Source: Aselliscus stoliczkanus (taxonomy: Eukaryota; Chordata; Mammalia; Chiroptera; Hipposideridae). Taken from it: a DNA stretch of 64,000 nucleotides. The translations under genes and the position numbers were made by a program. Below are positions 13,080-25,100 of the stretch, piece after piece (position 1 is the first letter of the stretch; every line of letters begins with the position of its first letter). Where the stretch lies: NCBI GenBank assembly GCA_033961575.1, contig CM066736.1:88519352-88583351 (forward strand), written 5' to 3'. A model generated the notes under the pieces. It was not told where the DNA came from. It worked only from the letters and a program-made list of their open reading frames with translations, and did not search any database.

Positions 13080-13640
13080 TTCCTACCACAATCCCATTTA
13101 ATTTGTCCTTTTGGCAGACGCGAAAGCCTGAAGGATTTTGGAGAATGGCTATGGATTATTATAAACACAATCAAGTAGTGAATTCAATTACAGCTGCAAC
13201 CTGGATGTGGTATCTTTATTGGAGCAAATCAATATAGCCCCTGGCATTTGGAAAATGTTTGCTTTTCAGCCCAAAAGCAATCTGCTTTCCTGTGGCATGA
13301 CAGCTGTATTACTTAACTATTGTTCCTCAGGGCTATGTCAACCTCCTACTTTGTGGCATAATATAGCCAGAGGGGGTTTTGAGTATCCTGATAGCCCACA
13401 CACATCATGCCAGACCATTATATTGATGACATTATGCTAATTTGACCTGCTGAGCAGGAAGCAGCAAGCATCCTAGATACACCAATTGGAAAGGAAGGCA
13501 AACATTTCCAGAGCAGGTGTCAATTTCAGCAAGGGTAGGGGGACTCGCTTTCCTCTCCACAATAGAAGGGGTCCTTTGTAATAATTTTGCCACTAAGTGG
13601 CTGGCTGCTCTCCTAAAGGGATGATACCCTATCAAGGGCT
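13080..13640 (+). pseudogene. ERV-L-type endogenous retrovirus pol (reverse transcriptase) relic
   Basis: The plus strand shows degenerate reverse-transcriptase landmarks in order. There is a proline-phenylalanine-asparagine entry segment near 13095, a box resembling WRMxxDY near 13140, and a LLEQIN-like stretch near 13222. Next come a PQGYVN-like box near 13327 and a tyrosine-isoleucine-aspartate-aspartate catalytic box at 13419-13430. These boxes fall in different frames with stops between them, so the copy is dead. The order and wording fit class III (ERV-L) pol. No intact gag, env or LTR could be paired with it. Confidence 0.72.
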
Positions 13641-14493
13641 CAGCATCAGTCTCTCCTGCAGACAGAGTAGGCGTTCATTAATAGTGGTAGCCAGATCAGC
13701 CTGGGTAAGAATGAGCCTATGCTGTTGGGCTCATACAGAGCTTCATCACTGACACTGTGGCTAGCAGGTTCATGGGCCCATTGCGAAAATACTGGGTGAC
13801 ATAAGACAGGGCTAGCTGACCTTTATTAGATGAGTCATCCTATCCACCTGGTTGTCACCTGTCTTCTCTGTAGTAGATGCTCTCTGGCGGATATAAACAA
13901 GACACTAAGATCCCCCATGTCTCCCAAGCAGTTAGCTGCTTTTCCCTCTGGACTCACACAGCACCCTGAGCTGACTTCCATCCGATCATTTATCACAAAA
14001 ATTACAAATTTGTCTTTTTACTTGTCTGTTTTCCCCATTACACTAAGGTGCAGGAACAAGAAAGTTATACTAGGCAAAAAAATCCAGACTGGTTATTGCA
14101 AAGTTACTTTTCCTATAGTGGGTGACAGTGCTTTATTAGGCAGATTACCTAATGCTGATCAGACAATTCTTGATGGGCTGCCTTAAGATTCCATTTCTGG
14201 GAGAGCTTAAACTTTAAGTTTCTAAACTCAGTTTGCTGACATGAGGTTTAGCATAAGTGGCTACATTTTGGGCCTGTTGTCTTGTTTTTAACAATCTCTA
14301 ATAACCATATTGCACCCAAAACTCCATCTCAGCTTGTGCTTCCAGAGTATCCGTCCTGAGATAGGAGAGAAAGTAGCTTGCTCTATCATGCAAGCAAGAC
14401 AGAGATGATACTAGGGGAAGGAATAGAAGTTTAAGTGTCCAGGGAGAGGGTCCAGCCAAGCAAATCATGACAAGAGTTCACCTTTTTTTACTA

Positions 14494-14571
14494 TTGGGTC
14501 ATTGGGAAGGTCATGACGTATTTTTCTGTTTTTCGGTGCAAAAATGGGTCATGACTTTCACATCGACCCAA
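14494..14571 (-). mobile_element. 78-bp palindromic mariner MITE, copy 1
   Basis: Inverted-repeat element starting ttgggtc and ending gacccaa, flanked by TA on both sides (14492-14493 and 14572-14573). The arms contain the tcatgac word typical of this family, and the short loop contains tttttctgtttttcgg. Related copies lie at 26598-26677 and 36471-36547; this one is in the opposite orientation. Confidence 0.82.
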
Positions 14572-15039
14572 TATCATAAATATGTTGATATTACATTTGT
14601 TCCTTTGCTTTTCTAAGATTTTGCTCTTCTGTCAGCTTTCCAGTAAAGTTACATTTGAAGAATGTCAAAGATCTCAGATAAATGAAAGACAAAAGGCGTT
14701 TGCATTGTGCCTCTGCAGTTGAAGAGACCAGAGTCCCTTCAAGCTTGGAGAGGTGGTGATGGTGGTCATCCCACCAGCTCTCAAGGAAGAGCTAGCTGTG
14801 CAGCCAAGCATCTGGGAATTCCTTCCTGCTGGGAGTTTTCCCTCCTCACTTTCATTTGTGACTTTGGTTCAGTCCTGTGGGAGTGCACCCTCACAGCCCA
14901 GCTCAGAATGTAGGGTATTGCCTCAGCACTGTGTTAACAGATCCCTTTGGCTCTTCTCTTCCACCGGACCTCAGGCAAACTTCAGAAGTGTCTATTTCAT
15001 GCAGAGCTTCTGTTTTTTTCCTGCCAGTGGGATTTTGTA

Positions 15040-15255
15040 GTGATTAGGAGTCTGGGCTTTGGATTCAGACCATGACAGCTCCAATTTTGTCATTTACATC
15101 CTGAGTCAAATTTGACACTGGTCAAATAACTTAACCTTTCCACACTTTGGTTTTCTTATCTGTAAAATAGAGATAATATCCTGTTCATAGGATTTTTGTT
15201 CGAGTTAACAAGATAATATATCATGAGCACTAGAAATAGAGTCTTGCTCATAGTT
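15040..15255 (+). repeat. MIR SINE
   Basis: Ancient mammalian MIR order: ctgggctttggattcagacc, then aataacttaacctttccaca, tctgtaaaatagagataat, and a tail of the gagcactagaaatag type. It is degenerate and without duplications, as expected. Confidence 0.75.
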
Positions 15256-15350
15256 AACATTCAGTACATTCATTTGCACATGGACAGAGATAGGACCATC
15301 ACTGAGAGACACTTTTTTTTTAAAGTCCACATCAGTTGGACTTGCATTCT

Positions 15351-15472
15351 ATTTTTTTTATTTTTATTTTTATTTTTTGAGGGCAGTGTCACTGGTCCCC
15401 ACATGTGGGATCCAAACCGGGGTCGCTGGCTTCCCAAGCCAGCGCTTTACCACCGCGCCACTCGGCCGGCCC
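15351..15472 (-). mobile_element. tRNA-derived SINE (type A)
   Basis: T-rich start followed by a complete type A body (gagggcagtgtcactgg to cgccactcggccggcccg) on the minus strand. The preserved gctggcttcccaagccagcg hairpin marks a well-kept copy. Confidence 0.88.
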
Positions 15473-15594
15473 GAGACACAGCTTTCAATGCCAAGGTTCA
15501 CCTCAACCCACCCTGTTCACCACCTTGTCCCCACAAAGATGGAGGTATGAAGAGAGGCTCTGATGCAGGAGTCACTCTCATCTATTAGCTTTAT

Positions 15595-15797
15595 CTATCA
15601 ATATGATGAAAGTGGGCAAAGGACAGCACCGATAATATAGTCAATAACATTGTAATAACTATGTATGGTGACAGATGGGTACTAGACTTATCAGGGTGAT
15701 CCCTTTGCAAATTATATAAATGTCTATGATGTACACCTGAAGCTAATATAATATTGTATGTCAACTGTAATTAAAAAATAAATTAATTTTTAAAACT
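15595..15797 (+). mobile_element. L1 3'-end fragment
   Basis: 5'-truncated tail of an L1 3' UTR ending in gatgtacacctgaagctaat, then taattaaaaaataaatt. It contains only the last 200 bp or so. Confidence 0.65.
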
Positions 15798-16062
15798 AGC
15801 AGCATTATCTTAAAAGTCCACAAGATGTCAGTGTTTCTACATGAAAAAAAATGTGATGGTCTTAGATTAAAAGGACTTCCCACTACTTGATGCAAGAAGT
15901 TAATTTAAAGTCAATTTGATATAGAAATAACAAAGATTGGTTGATTTAATTGAATAGGCAATATACGCACATGGTACAAAATTGAAAAGTGTATACAATG
16001 GGAAGTAAACTCTCTCTACTTTCCTACTCTCCCTTATCTCCTAGCCCCATTTTGTCCACCTC

Positions 16063-17446
16063 AAGGGCAACTATTTTTTTTCTTTTTTTAAATTTATTAA
16101 TTAATTAATTTTTTTACAACACAGCACAATAGTTATACTTTTTACCACTCAAAGTGACAACCCCCCAACTTGCCACCCCACTCGCCTGCCCATATCATAC
16201 ATATCTATTACAATTCCCTTGACACACTGTACTCCCCATCCCGTGACTATATATATATATATACATTCAATCACAGTTAACATACAATATTATACAACAT
16301 GAGCTTCAGGTATACAGTTCAGCAATCAAGCCTCTACCCCATCCCTGATGTGGTCTCCCCAACAAGATATGCAACCATCTGACACCCTGCAAAATATTCA
16401 CAACATTATTATATTCCCAGAACTGCCTTTCATATCCCTGTGGCAATATTGTAGTTACCTATTTATGCTGTCTAATCCCTTCCCTTCTTCCTCATCCCCA
16501 CCCCCTCCCAGCTAGCAACCATCAGTTTTTCCTCTATATCTGCTTGAAATGATTTCAATCTTCTTAAATTTACTGAGACTTGTTTTGTGGCCTAACATGT
16601 GGTCTATCTTGGAAAATGTTTCATGTGTACTTGAGAAGAATGTATATTCTGTTGCTTTGGGGTGAAATGCTCTAAAAATATCGATGAAATCCAGCTGGTC
16701 TAAAGTGTCATTTAAGGCCACTGTATCCATGTTGATTTTCTGCCTGGAGGATCTGTCCATTGGTGACAATGGGGTGTTGAAGTCCCCTACTATGATAGTG
16801 TTGCTGTTGATCTCTGGCTTTATGTCTGTCAAAATCTGTTTTATATATTTAGGAGCTCCCTCCTGTATACCACTCGTGTGCAAGCTCCACACCGGGAGAA
16901 CAATGGTCCTAAAACCTCCAGCTCCTGTGCCAAAAGCACTCAGTTCAGTCCATCCCCACAGGCTCCTGGGCCTGGCTCACACAGCTACTCCCTCCACCAG
17001 GAACCAGGTGAGTGCTCACCAGCGAGCAAGCCATGTGCTGGCCCCACTGGTTCTCCAGCCACCCTCAGCCTCACTGAGCTGAGCAAAGAGAGTCCTCACT
17101 AATTTCTGCTGCCAGCTATCGTGGAACTCCTCTTTCCATCAAAGTAACTCTGGGTTGGTGAGCTCGGTGTGGGGCCAGAGGGTCTCTCCCCCAACTGGAG
17201 AAGCTTCTCCACTGCTGAGCTGTCCCTCACGGGGTTCACCCTCTTGTCTCCGCCCCTCCTACCAGACTTGACGTGGCCTTCTCTAAGTTCTTTGTTTAGA
17301 GGTTCTGTTGATCTAGTACTCCAGGGAATTCTGAAGTTGAATGTTGTATAAACTGTTTGTAATTTTGGTGTGATCCTGGGAAGCAGTTGTCACAGCGTCT
17401 GTCTAGTCTGCCATCTTATCAGAAGTCCCCAAGGGCAACTATTTTT
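16063..17446 (-). mobile_element. Internally deleted L1 with intact ends and 16-bp target-site duplication
   Basis: An exact 16-bp direct repeat (aagggcaactattttt) lies at 16063-16078 and 17431-17446. Between them, read on the minus strand, is a short L1. The 5' end is ggggacttctgataagatgg, with a YY1-like aagatggcag start at about 17410-17430. About 550 bp of 5' UTR-like sequence follows, down to about 16880. Next comes a piece of the ORF2 endonuclease domain (about 16540-16880), joined directly to L1 3' UTR (about 16085-16540) and a poly-A. A 126-residue open frame (16512-16892) runs across the joins and contains the endonuclease phrase IVGDFNTPLSPMDRSSRQK. ORF1, RT and the C-terminus are missing. 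The intact duplication shows that the shortened form, or its RNA, was what inserted. Confidence 0.85.
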
Positions 17447-17966
17447 ATTATCCTTCCAGAGATGTCCTAAGTATATATAACCACATAAATATAAATATAT
17501 AAATATAATTATATAAATATAAATGTGTACATATATGTGTGTGTGTGTCTGTGTTTTCAAATAACGCTAATGACTCTGCAATTCAAATGTTCTGTGCCTT
17601 GACTTTTTTCTACTTAAAAAAACTCAGAGTGACCCAGTCTGTGTGTGGCTTTTCTGTTCATTTTCTTAATAGAGAATTTGAGAAGCAAAAGTTCTTAATT
17701 TTGATGAAGTACAATTTATTATTATTGGTTTTTTTATGGATTGTGTTTTTTGGTGTTGTATTGAGAAATCTTTGCCTTCCTCAAAGTCGCAAAGATTTTC
17801 TCTATGTTTTCTTTTAACAGTTTGAGTTTAAGTTTTAAATAATCCATTTGGAGATCATTTTTGGTGAAGTCCTTTGTTCGGGACTACTGAGTTTGGATGT
17901 GCAGTTCGTGGAAATGGAAGCTGAAATCCGGCAGCACACTGCTCTCCTAGTCACACACACTGTATC

Positions 17967-18111
17967 GGGGTCCTTTTTTCTAAATTTTTTTTTTTTTTTA
18001 AGGGCAGTGTCACTGGCCTTCACATGTGGGACACGAACCGGGGCCTCCGGCTTCCCAAGCCAGTGCCCAACCGCCATGCCACTAGGCCAGCCCGAGGGGC
18101 CCTTTTTTCTA
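17967..18111 (-). mobile_element. tRNA-derived SINE (type A) with target-site duplication
   Basis: Type A body antisense at 17983-18095. It is flanked by ggggtccttttttcta (17967-17982) and ggggcccttttttcta (18096-18111), a 16-bp duplication with one mismatch. Confidence 0.9.
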
Positions 18112-18385
18112 TTTCATCACCTGGGGGCCTCATTCTTTACTGTGCACAAAGGCATTGCCCTTGTTTCTTTATCTGTTGTGTCGTAGGTATTTTTTATATT
18201 TTATAGGAGATCTCTGTACTACTTAGCCCTTCACCACTGTAGTGTGAATGTATTTTTCCCCAGATTTGTCATTTGTATTTCTCACTTTTTATTTTTCCAT
18301 CAGAGTTATTTTTTGTAGAGTCAAATATATCAACATTTTCTATTGTGGGTTCTGAGTTTTATGTCACATCTAGAAAACTTCCCTA

Positions 18386-18567
18386 CTCCAGTTATTTATT
18401 TATTTTTAATTAATTAAGTTATTTAGCTGAGTCATCCTGCCACCTGTTGGCAGCCTAACAGCAGCTCAGCTCAGGCTGGGCATTGAACTGTTGTTGCTCA
18501 GAGCTCAGCTCGCACTGTTGGGCAAGCTCTTTACCAACTGAGTCACTCGGTCAGCCCTCCAGTTATT
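18386..18567 (-). mobile_element. tRNA-derived SINE (type B) with target-site duplication
   Basis: Type B body (gctgagtcatcctgccacctg and ctctttaccaactgagtc on the plus strand) inserted antisense. The direct repeat ctccagttatt lies at 18386-18396 and 18557-18567. Confidence 0.88.
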
Positions 18568-18798
18568 TTTTTTAATTACTGTTTTCTTCTAGCATTTTTA
18601 TGGTTTCTTTTTTCACATTTAAATATTTTGAGCCAGTAGGCATTCATTTTGGTGTAAGATAAAAAAGGGATAAGATAAAAATCCAATTTATTTTTTTCAT
18701 AGTTGGCTACCCAGTTGTTCCAACACCATTTACTAAATACTTGGAATTCATCTATTCTCCACTTACATAAAATGGCAAATTTATCACAAACGCATTTC

Positions 18799-18982
18799 TT
18801 TTTTTACAAATTTTTATTGGGGAACAGTGTGTTTTTCTAAGACCCTTCAGCTTCAACCAAGTCAAGTAGTCATTTTCAATCTAGTTGTGGAGGGTGCAAC
18901 TCCATGGCCCATATGGGAATCGAACTGGCAACCTTAGTGTTATGAGCCTATGCGCTAACCACCTGAGCTAACCAACAGCCCC
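18799..18982 (-). mobile_element. Rhin-like SINE, shortened tail
   Basis: T-rich start, then tttttattggggaacagtg, the cttcaaccaagtcaagt module and a head ending with gcgctaaccacctgagcta. Weak flanking similarity (aaacgcatttct and aaatgcaattct) may be a decayed duplication. Confidence 0.78.
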
Positions 18983-19297
18983 ATAAATGCAATTCTTATA
19001 CTCAGTGTAAAAGTAGCTATGTTACTCTGCCCAGAGGCCACATGCCACACTTTTATTCTATGGGAAGGAGATGGATGACAAGAAAAGGAGGTGATATAAG
19101 AGATTTATTTAGCAAAATATTTTCCTAGCATGATTTGGATTAGTGCACAAGATTTCTACATTTACAATATGGTACAAAACAAATCTGTTGTGGTAGCAAT
19201 AACCTTGATCATCAAGAAAAGATTAAATTATATTCATTATCTTCTATTTCTTAATAGAGGAATGTGTGCAGTGTTTCTGAGAAAAAAGAATGCAGGA

Positions 19298-21194
19298 AGA
19301 GTCTCACACAAGGATTGCTGGAAGGTGGGCAGGCCGGGCAAGTAGGGGAAGAAGGCGGCGTGTGAGGTGCAGCCTGCACCGCAGCTACAGAGGCAAAGAG
19401 CTTCAGAGAACAGATCGGTGAGTGTTGCCACTGCTCGCTCCCTGTGCCCTGTGGCCCACCTAGAGTACAGCAAGAGCACAACCATCTGCAGCCTGAGGAA
19501 GAAGCCTCAGGCCGGTCGAGTGGGGGAGGAGAGAGGGGAGACGTAGAGCTGCACCCATGGCTCCCCGGGTCCCCAGGAAGCAGGGTACAGAGTGCGACAG
19601 CGACAGGGCAAGATCAATCCGTGCACCCGCCGGTTCAGGGATCAGTGTCTGCGTCCACTGGGTCCCACGGAGCGCAGCAAGAGCACCTCCGCACGCAGGC
19701 TCTCAGGCAGAAGCCTGAAACCGGGCAAGCAGGGGAAAAAGAAGGGGCGGGGAGCGGGAGACGCAGGTCCCGGAGAGACGGAGTAGGGATCTGAGCCACT
19801 GCAGGGTGTGCGCAGTCTCCTAAACCCTGGCAATCCCTCCGGAAGAGCAGCAGGAACACTGCGGCATGCACAGGCTCGAGGTAGAAACCTGAAACCCGGC
19901 GAGCAGGGGAAGAAAGAATACTCCGCGGGGGGGGGGGGGGGGGGACGCAGCACACACCGGGCAGAGACGCAGGTCCCGCAGGTCCCGGGGAGACAAACCG
20001 GAGATTTGAGCCACTGCAGGGTGCACACCGCCCCCTAAACTTCGGCAGTCCTCCCAGGAGAGCAGCAGGAACTCCTCTGGAGCATATGAGGCAAAGGCCT
20101 TAGCTCAAAACAGTGTTGGGGCTGTGCTTTTTTGTTGTTGTATTGTTTTGTTTGTTTTGCTTGTTTGTTTGTTTATTTTTCCTCCTCTCTTGGACAGAAA
20201 GAAAAAAAAAACAACTACAGAAATGAAAACCCACCCCCACCCTCCCTCAGAAACCTTGCCCCCCTGCCAAGACAGAGTCTTAAACTGACCCCTGAATGGA
20301 GCAATAGGTGCAGACTACAGAGGTATTCCTACCTGTAGAGGGTCAAAAATTTCCACCCCAAGAGAGCCTGCAGAGTGAGACTACCTACCCCGCCCCCACC
20401 TTCCCAGCAAGGCCTGGGAGGCAGGGCAGGTTCAGCTGCTGAGGCACTAACAGATTCCTGGCAGTGGGCTTTTGGCAGTGAGGAACTCTTTCATTCTCCA
20501 CAGTTGTCAATGGAAAGGGTGACCAAAGACACTCATTGAGCCTGCAGGGTGCACACCTGCCTTGGGACAGGTGAAAGCAGAAACGGCAGTGACTCTGTAA
20601 AAACTACCAATCACACGTCACAACCACACTCATGTACAGCAAACCTGCAGTGCCAGGATCACACTAGGCATCAGGTGGCCGTCTTTGTTCCCACAAGACG
20701 CAGAGGATTTTTTTGTACAGCAGACAAACTGAAGAGAGCTTGGGGGACTTTAGCCAAGACTGGCACTGGAGACACAAGAATCATCATACCCACAAGCCAA
20801 CTTTAGATAAAACCAGAGCATTTCTGGGTTTGACATACAAGAGTCACATCCAAAAGGAAGTTGCTACAGGTGCAAGGGCCCAAAGTGTCCAAGCTTCATC
20901 AGAGGGGTCAACCCTCACACAGTAGCTAATAAACTGTGGACACTGCTGATCCTCACAGCTAATCAGTTTGGGAGTCAATCCCACCTACTGACAAGCCAAA
21001 AGTAATCAAAGCTAAACTTCAACAGGTGAAGACACACAACACAAGGAACACCTCAGATATACACGCACAAGAGAATAGGGAGATTGAGTAATTCAAATAT
21101 AAAGGACACACACCATATAAGTTTACCCAGAAAAGACTGAGAAACCTGGGGGATCTATCTGTTATATCAAAGCAAGCACAAAGAGTAAGCCAGA
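19298..21194 (+). promoter_or_regulatory. L1 5' UTR with tandem monomer-like repeats
   Basis: GC-rich leader ahead of ORF1. The motif ccgg(g/t)c(a/g)ag followed by a G-rich stretch recurs at about 19334, 19512, 19721 and 19896. The phrase gagccactgcagggtg occurs at 19793 and 20008, and agagcagcaggaac at 19844 and 20059; both pairs are 215 bp apart. This indicates three or four tandem monomers of about 175-215 bp at the 5' end. Such monomers carry promoter activity in mouse L1s (known for that family); promoter activity here is inferred. Confidence 0.75.
19927..19944 (+). repeat. 18-base guanine homopolymer inside the L1 5' UTR
   Basis: An uninterrupted run of G in a GC-rich monomer. The length may be unstable or affected by sequencing, but the surrounding monomer text is intact on both sides. 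Confidence 0.85.
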
Positions 21195-22057
21195 ATGGGG
21201 AGACAAAGAAATACAACACAAATAAAAGAACAGAAAAAACCTCCTGAATCAGTGGAACTAGAGGAAATAGAGGTAAACGACCTATCGGAGACAGAATTCA
21301 GAACACTGATTATTAGAATGTTCAAGGAAATTAATGAAAATATAAAGAAGGATAGAGAAATCATGAAAAGCAACCAGCTAGAACTTAAGAATGCAATTAC
21401 TGATTTAAATATCAAATTCAATGTAATTACTAGCAGATTGGACAATGCAGAAAATCGAATCAGAGACTTAGAGAAGACATGATAGCAGAGATCACCCAAG
21501 TGGAACAACAAAAAGAAAAAAAGAATGAAAAACATTGAAAATAGTTTAAGAGTGCTGGGAGACAACATGAAACGCAACAACTAGTAGATCATTGGAATAC
21601 CAGAAGGAGAAGAGTGGGAGCACGGGATTGAGAACATATTTGAAGTAATAATATCTGCAAACTTCCCTACCCTGGCAAAGGACATTGAAATACGAGCCCA
21701 GGAAGTGCAGAGAGTTCCAATGAGGATGATCCCAAACAGGCCCCTACCAAGACACATTACAGTGAAAATGGCAAGGGTTAAGGACAAAGACAGAATCCTT
21801 AAAGCAGCAAGGGAAAGGCAGCAAGTTACTTACAAGGGCACCCCCATAAGATTATCAGCTGACTTTTCTACAGAAAAGAGTGGCAGGAGGTTTTCAAAGT
21901 GATGAAAAATAAAGGCCTACAACTGAGATTGCTGTATCCAGCAAGGTTATCATTTAAAATTGAAGGAGAGATAAAGAGCTTCCCAGAAACGAATAAGTTA
22001 AGGGAATTCATTACCACCAAGCCAGCTTTGCAGGAAATTTTAAAAGGGCTTCTTTAA
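21195..22057 (+). pseudogene. L1 ORF1 (RNA-binding chaperone), frameshifted
   Basis: ORF1p is the trimeric nucleic-acid chaperone that coats L1 RNA. The ATG at 21195 opens a 95-residue frame (MGRQRNTTQIKEQ) with a coiled-coil-like stretch (about residues 45-95), ending at a stop at 21480-21482. Homology continues in other frames. The RRM/CTD portion is visible at 21705-21902 (DKDRILKAARERQQVTYKG), and the normal C-terminal end lies near 21960-22057 (TKPALQEILKGLL, then TAA). At least two disruptions make it a pseudogene. Confidence 0.88.
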
Positions 22058-22109
22058 GCAGAAGAGAAAAACAACCTAACTAAAGAAGACTAGGAACACA
22101 AATAACAAA

Positions 22110-25100
22110 ATGGCAATAACTACGCACCTATCAATAATCACATTAAATGTAAATGGATTAAACACTCCAATCAAAAGACATAGGGTGGCTGAATGGATAA
22201 GAAAGCAAGACCCCAGCATATGCTGTATACAAGAGACACACCTCAGATCAAAAGACACATACAGGCTGAAAGTAAAGGAATGGAGTAAAGTATTTCATGC
22301 AAATGGAACAGAGAAAAAAGCTGGAGTAGCGATACTTATATCAGATAAAATGGACTTTAAATTGAAGAATATAATAAAGGACAAAGAAGGACACTTCATA
22401 ATAATAAAGGGATCGATCCAACAAGAGGACATAACCCTAGTAAACATCTATGCACCTGGCATAGGAGCTCCTAAATATATAAAACAGATATTGTCAGACA
22501 TAAAGACGGAGATCAACAGTAACACTATCATAGTGGGGGACTTCAACACCTGCTGTCACCAATCCTCCAGACAGAAAATCAATGTGGAAACAGTGACCTT
22601 AAATGATACATTAGACCAGCTGGATTTAACAGACATTTTCAGAACATTTCACCCCAAAGCTACAATATACATTCTTCTCAAGTGCACATGGAACATTTTC
22701 TAAGATAGACCACATGTTAAGCCACAAAACAAGTCTCAATAAATTTAAGAAGATTGAAATCCTTTCAAGTGTCTTCTTTGACCACAATGCTATGAAACTA
22801 GAAATCAATTATAAGAAGAAATCCAGAAAGCTGTCAAATAAATGGAGGCTAAATTACATGCTACTAAATAGCGAGTGGGTCATAAATGAGATCAAGGAGG
22901 AAATCAAAAGATACCTCGAGACAAACAAAAATGAAAATACCACAACCCAAAATCTCTGGGATGCAGTGAAAGCAGTCCTAAGAGGGAAGTTCATAGCAGT
23001 GCAGGCCTACCTAAAGAAGGAAGAAAAATCTCAAATCAACAGGTTATCCTTACATCTCAGGGAACTGGAAAAAGAACAGCAAAAGAAGCCCAAGGGGAGT
23101 ACAAGAAAGGAGATAATAAAGACCAGAGTGGAAATAAACAATATAGAGAACAGAAAAACAATACAAAAGATCAATGAAACCAAGAGCTGGTTTTTTGAGA
23201 AGATAAACAAAATTGACAAACTTCTAGCCAGGCTCATCCAAAAAAAAAAGAGAGAGGACTCAAATTAATAAAATCAGGAATGACAGAGGGGAAATGACTA
23301 CAGACATCACAGAAATACAAAAAATTGTAAGAAATTACTATGAGCAACTATATGCCAACAAATTTGACAATCTGGAAGAAATGGATAATTTTCTAGAAGC
23401 ATACAACCTTCCAAAGCTAACTCAAGAAGAAACGGAAAATCTAAATAGCCTGATTACTACCAAGGAAATTGAATCAGTAATCGACAAGCTCTCAACAAAC
23501 AAAAGCCCTGGACCAGACGGCTTCGCAAGTGAATTTTATCAAACATTCAAAAAAGAACTATCACCTATTCTTCTCAAACTATTCCAAAAAATCCAGAATG
23601 AGGGAGGGCTCCCAAATTCCTTTTATGAAGCCACTATCACCCTGATTCCAAAACCAGATAAAGACAGCACAAAAAGGGAAAACTACAGGCCAATATCCCT
23701 GATGAATATAGATGCAAAAATTCTCAATAAAATATTAGCAAACAGAATTCAGCAATATATTAAGAAGATCATACATCATGATCAAGTGGGTTTCATCCCT
23801 AGTATGCAAGGCTGGTTCAACATCCATAAATCAATTAATGTGATACACCACATCAACAAAATGAAGAATAAAAATCACATGGTCATATCAATAGATGCAG
23901 AAAAAGCGTTTGACAAAAATCCGACAGCCATTTATGTTAAAAACCCTTAGCAAAGTGGGAATACAGGGATCATATCTCAACATAAGAAAAGCTATATATG
24001 ATAAACCTACAGCTAACATCATACTCAATGGTGGAAAGCTAAAACTATTCCCCTTAAGATCAGGAACAAGACAAGGCTATCCACTTTCTCCTCTTTTATT
24101 CAACATCGTTCTGGAAGTTCTAGCCACAGCAATCAGACAAGAAAAAGAAATAAAGGGCATCCAAATTGGCAAGGAAGAAGTAAAATTGTCATTATATGCA
24201 GATGACATGATACTGTATATAGAGAACCCCAAAGACTCCATCAAAAAACTATTGGAGCTGATAGACAAATTCAGTAAGGTAGCAGGATACAAAATCAATG
24301 TTCAGAAATCAGTGGCATTTGCATATACCAATAATAAACTAACAGAAGGAAAAATTAAGAAAACTGTCCCATTTACAATTGCTTCAAGAACTATAAAATA
24401 CCTAGGAATAAATTTAACCAAAGAAGTAAAAGATCTGTACTCAGAAAATTCTAAGACACTGAAGAAAGAAATCATAGAAGATACAAATAAATGGAAACAC
24501 CTACCATGCTCATGGATAGGAAGAATTAATATAGTTAAAATGTCCATACTGCCTAAAGCAATATATAGATTCAATGCAATTCCTATCAAACTACCAAGGG
24601 CATTTTTCACAGAAATAGAAGATATAATCCTAAAATTTATACGGAACCATAAAGACCCTGAATAGCCTCAGCAATCCTGAGAAATAAGAACAAAGACGGG
24701 GGTATCACGCTACCAGACATGAAAACATACTACAAGGCTACAGTAATCAAAACAGTATGGTATGGGCTTAAAAACAGGCACATACATCAGTGGAACAGAA
24801 CAGAGAACCCTGAAATAAATCCAGGCATATACAGACAGTTAATCTATGACAATGAAAGCAAGAATTCACATTGGAGTAACAATAGTCTATTTAATAAATG
24901 GTGCTGTGAAAATTGGACTGACACATGCAAAAAAGTGAAACTGGACCACCTCCTTATGCCATATACAAGAACAAATTCAAAATGGATTAAAGACTTAAAT
25001 GTAAGACCTGAAACCATAAAACTAAAAGAAAATATAGGGAGTAAATTTGCAGACATTACCCTGAGCAACATTTTTACTGAAACATCCCCGCGGGCAAAGG

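Larger units (their letters stand above)
17590..18790 (-). mobile_element. Old L1M-type LINE fragment with nested SINEs
   Basis: Antisense, degenerate L1 text such as ttaattttgatgaagtacaa, aatctttgccttcctcaaag and ccagttgttccaacaccattt. It is clearly older than the 19-26 kb L1. It is interrupted by SINEs at 17983-18095 and 18397-18556. Confidence 0.72.

Noticed and set aside
15223..15588. A 121-codon plus-strand open frame
   Set aside because: It is made of L1/MIR-flank sequence and an antisense SINE. The peptide middle is the type A SINE translated, with no homologous protein.
19635..20028. Proline- and cysteine-rich minus-strand frames
   Set aside because: They are antisense frames of the G-rich L1 5' UTR, including the translated poly-C run.
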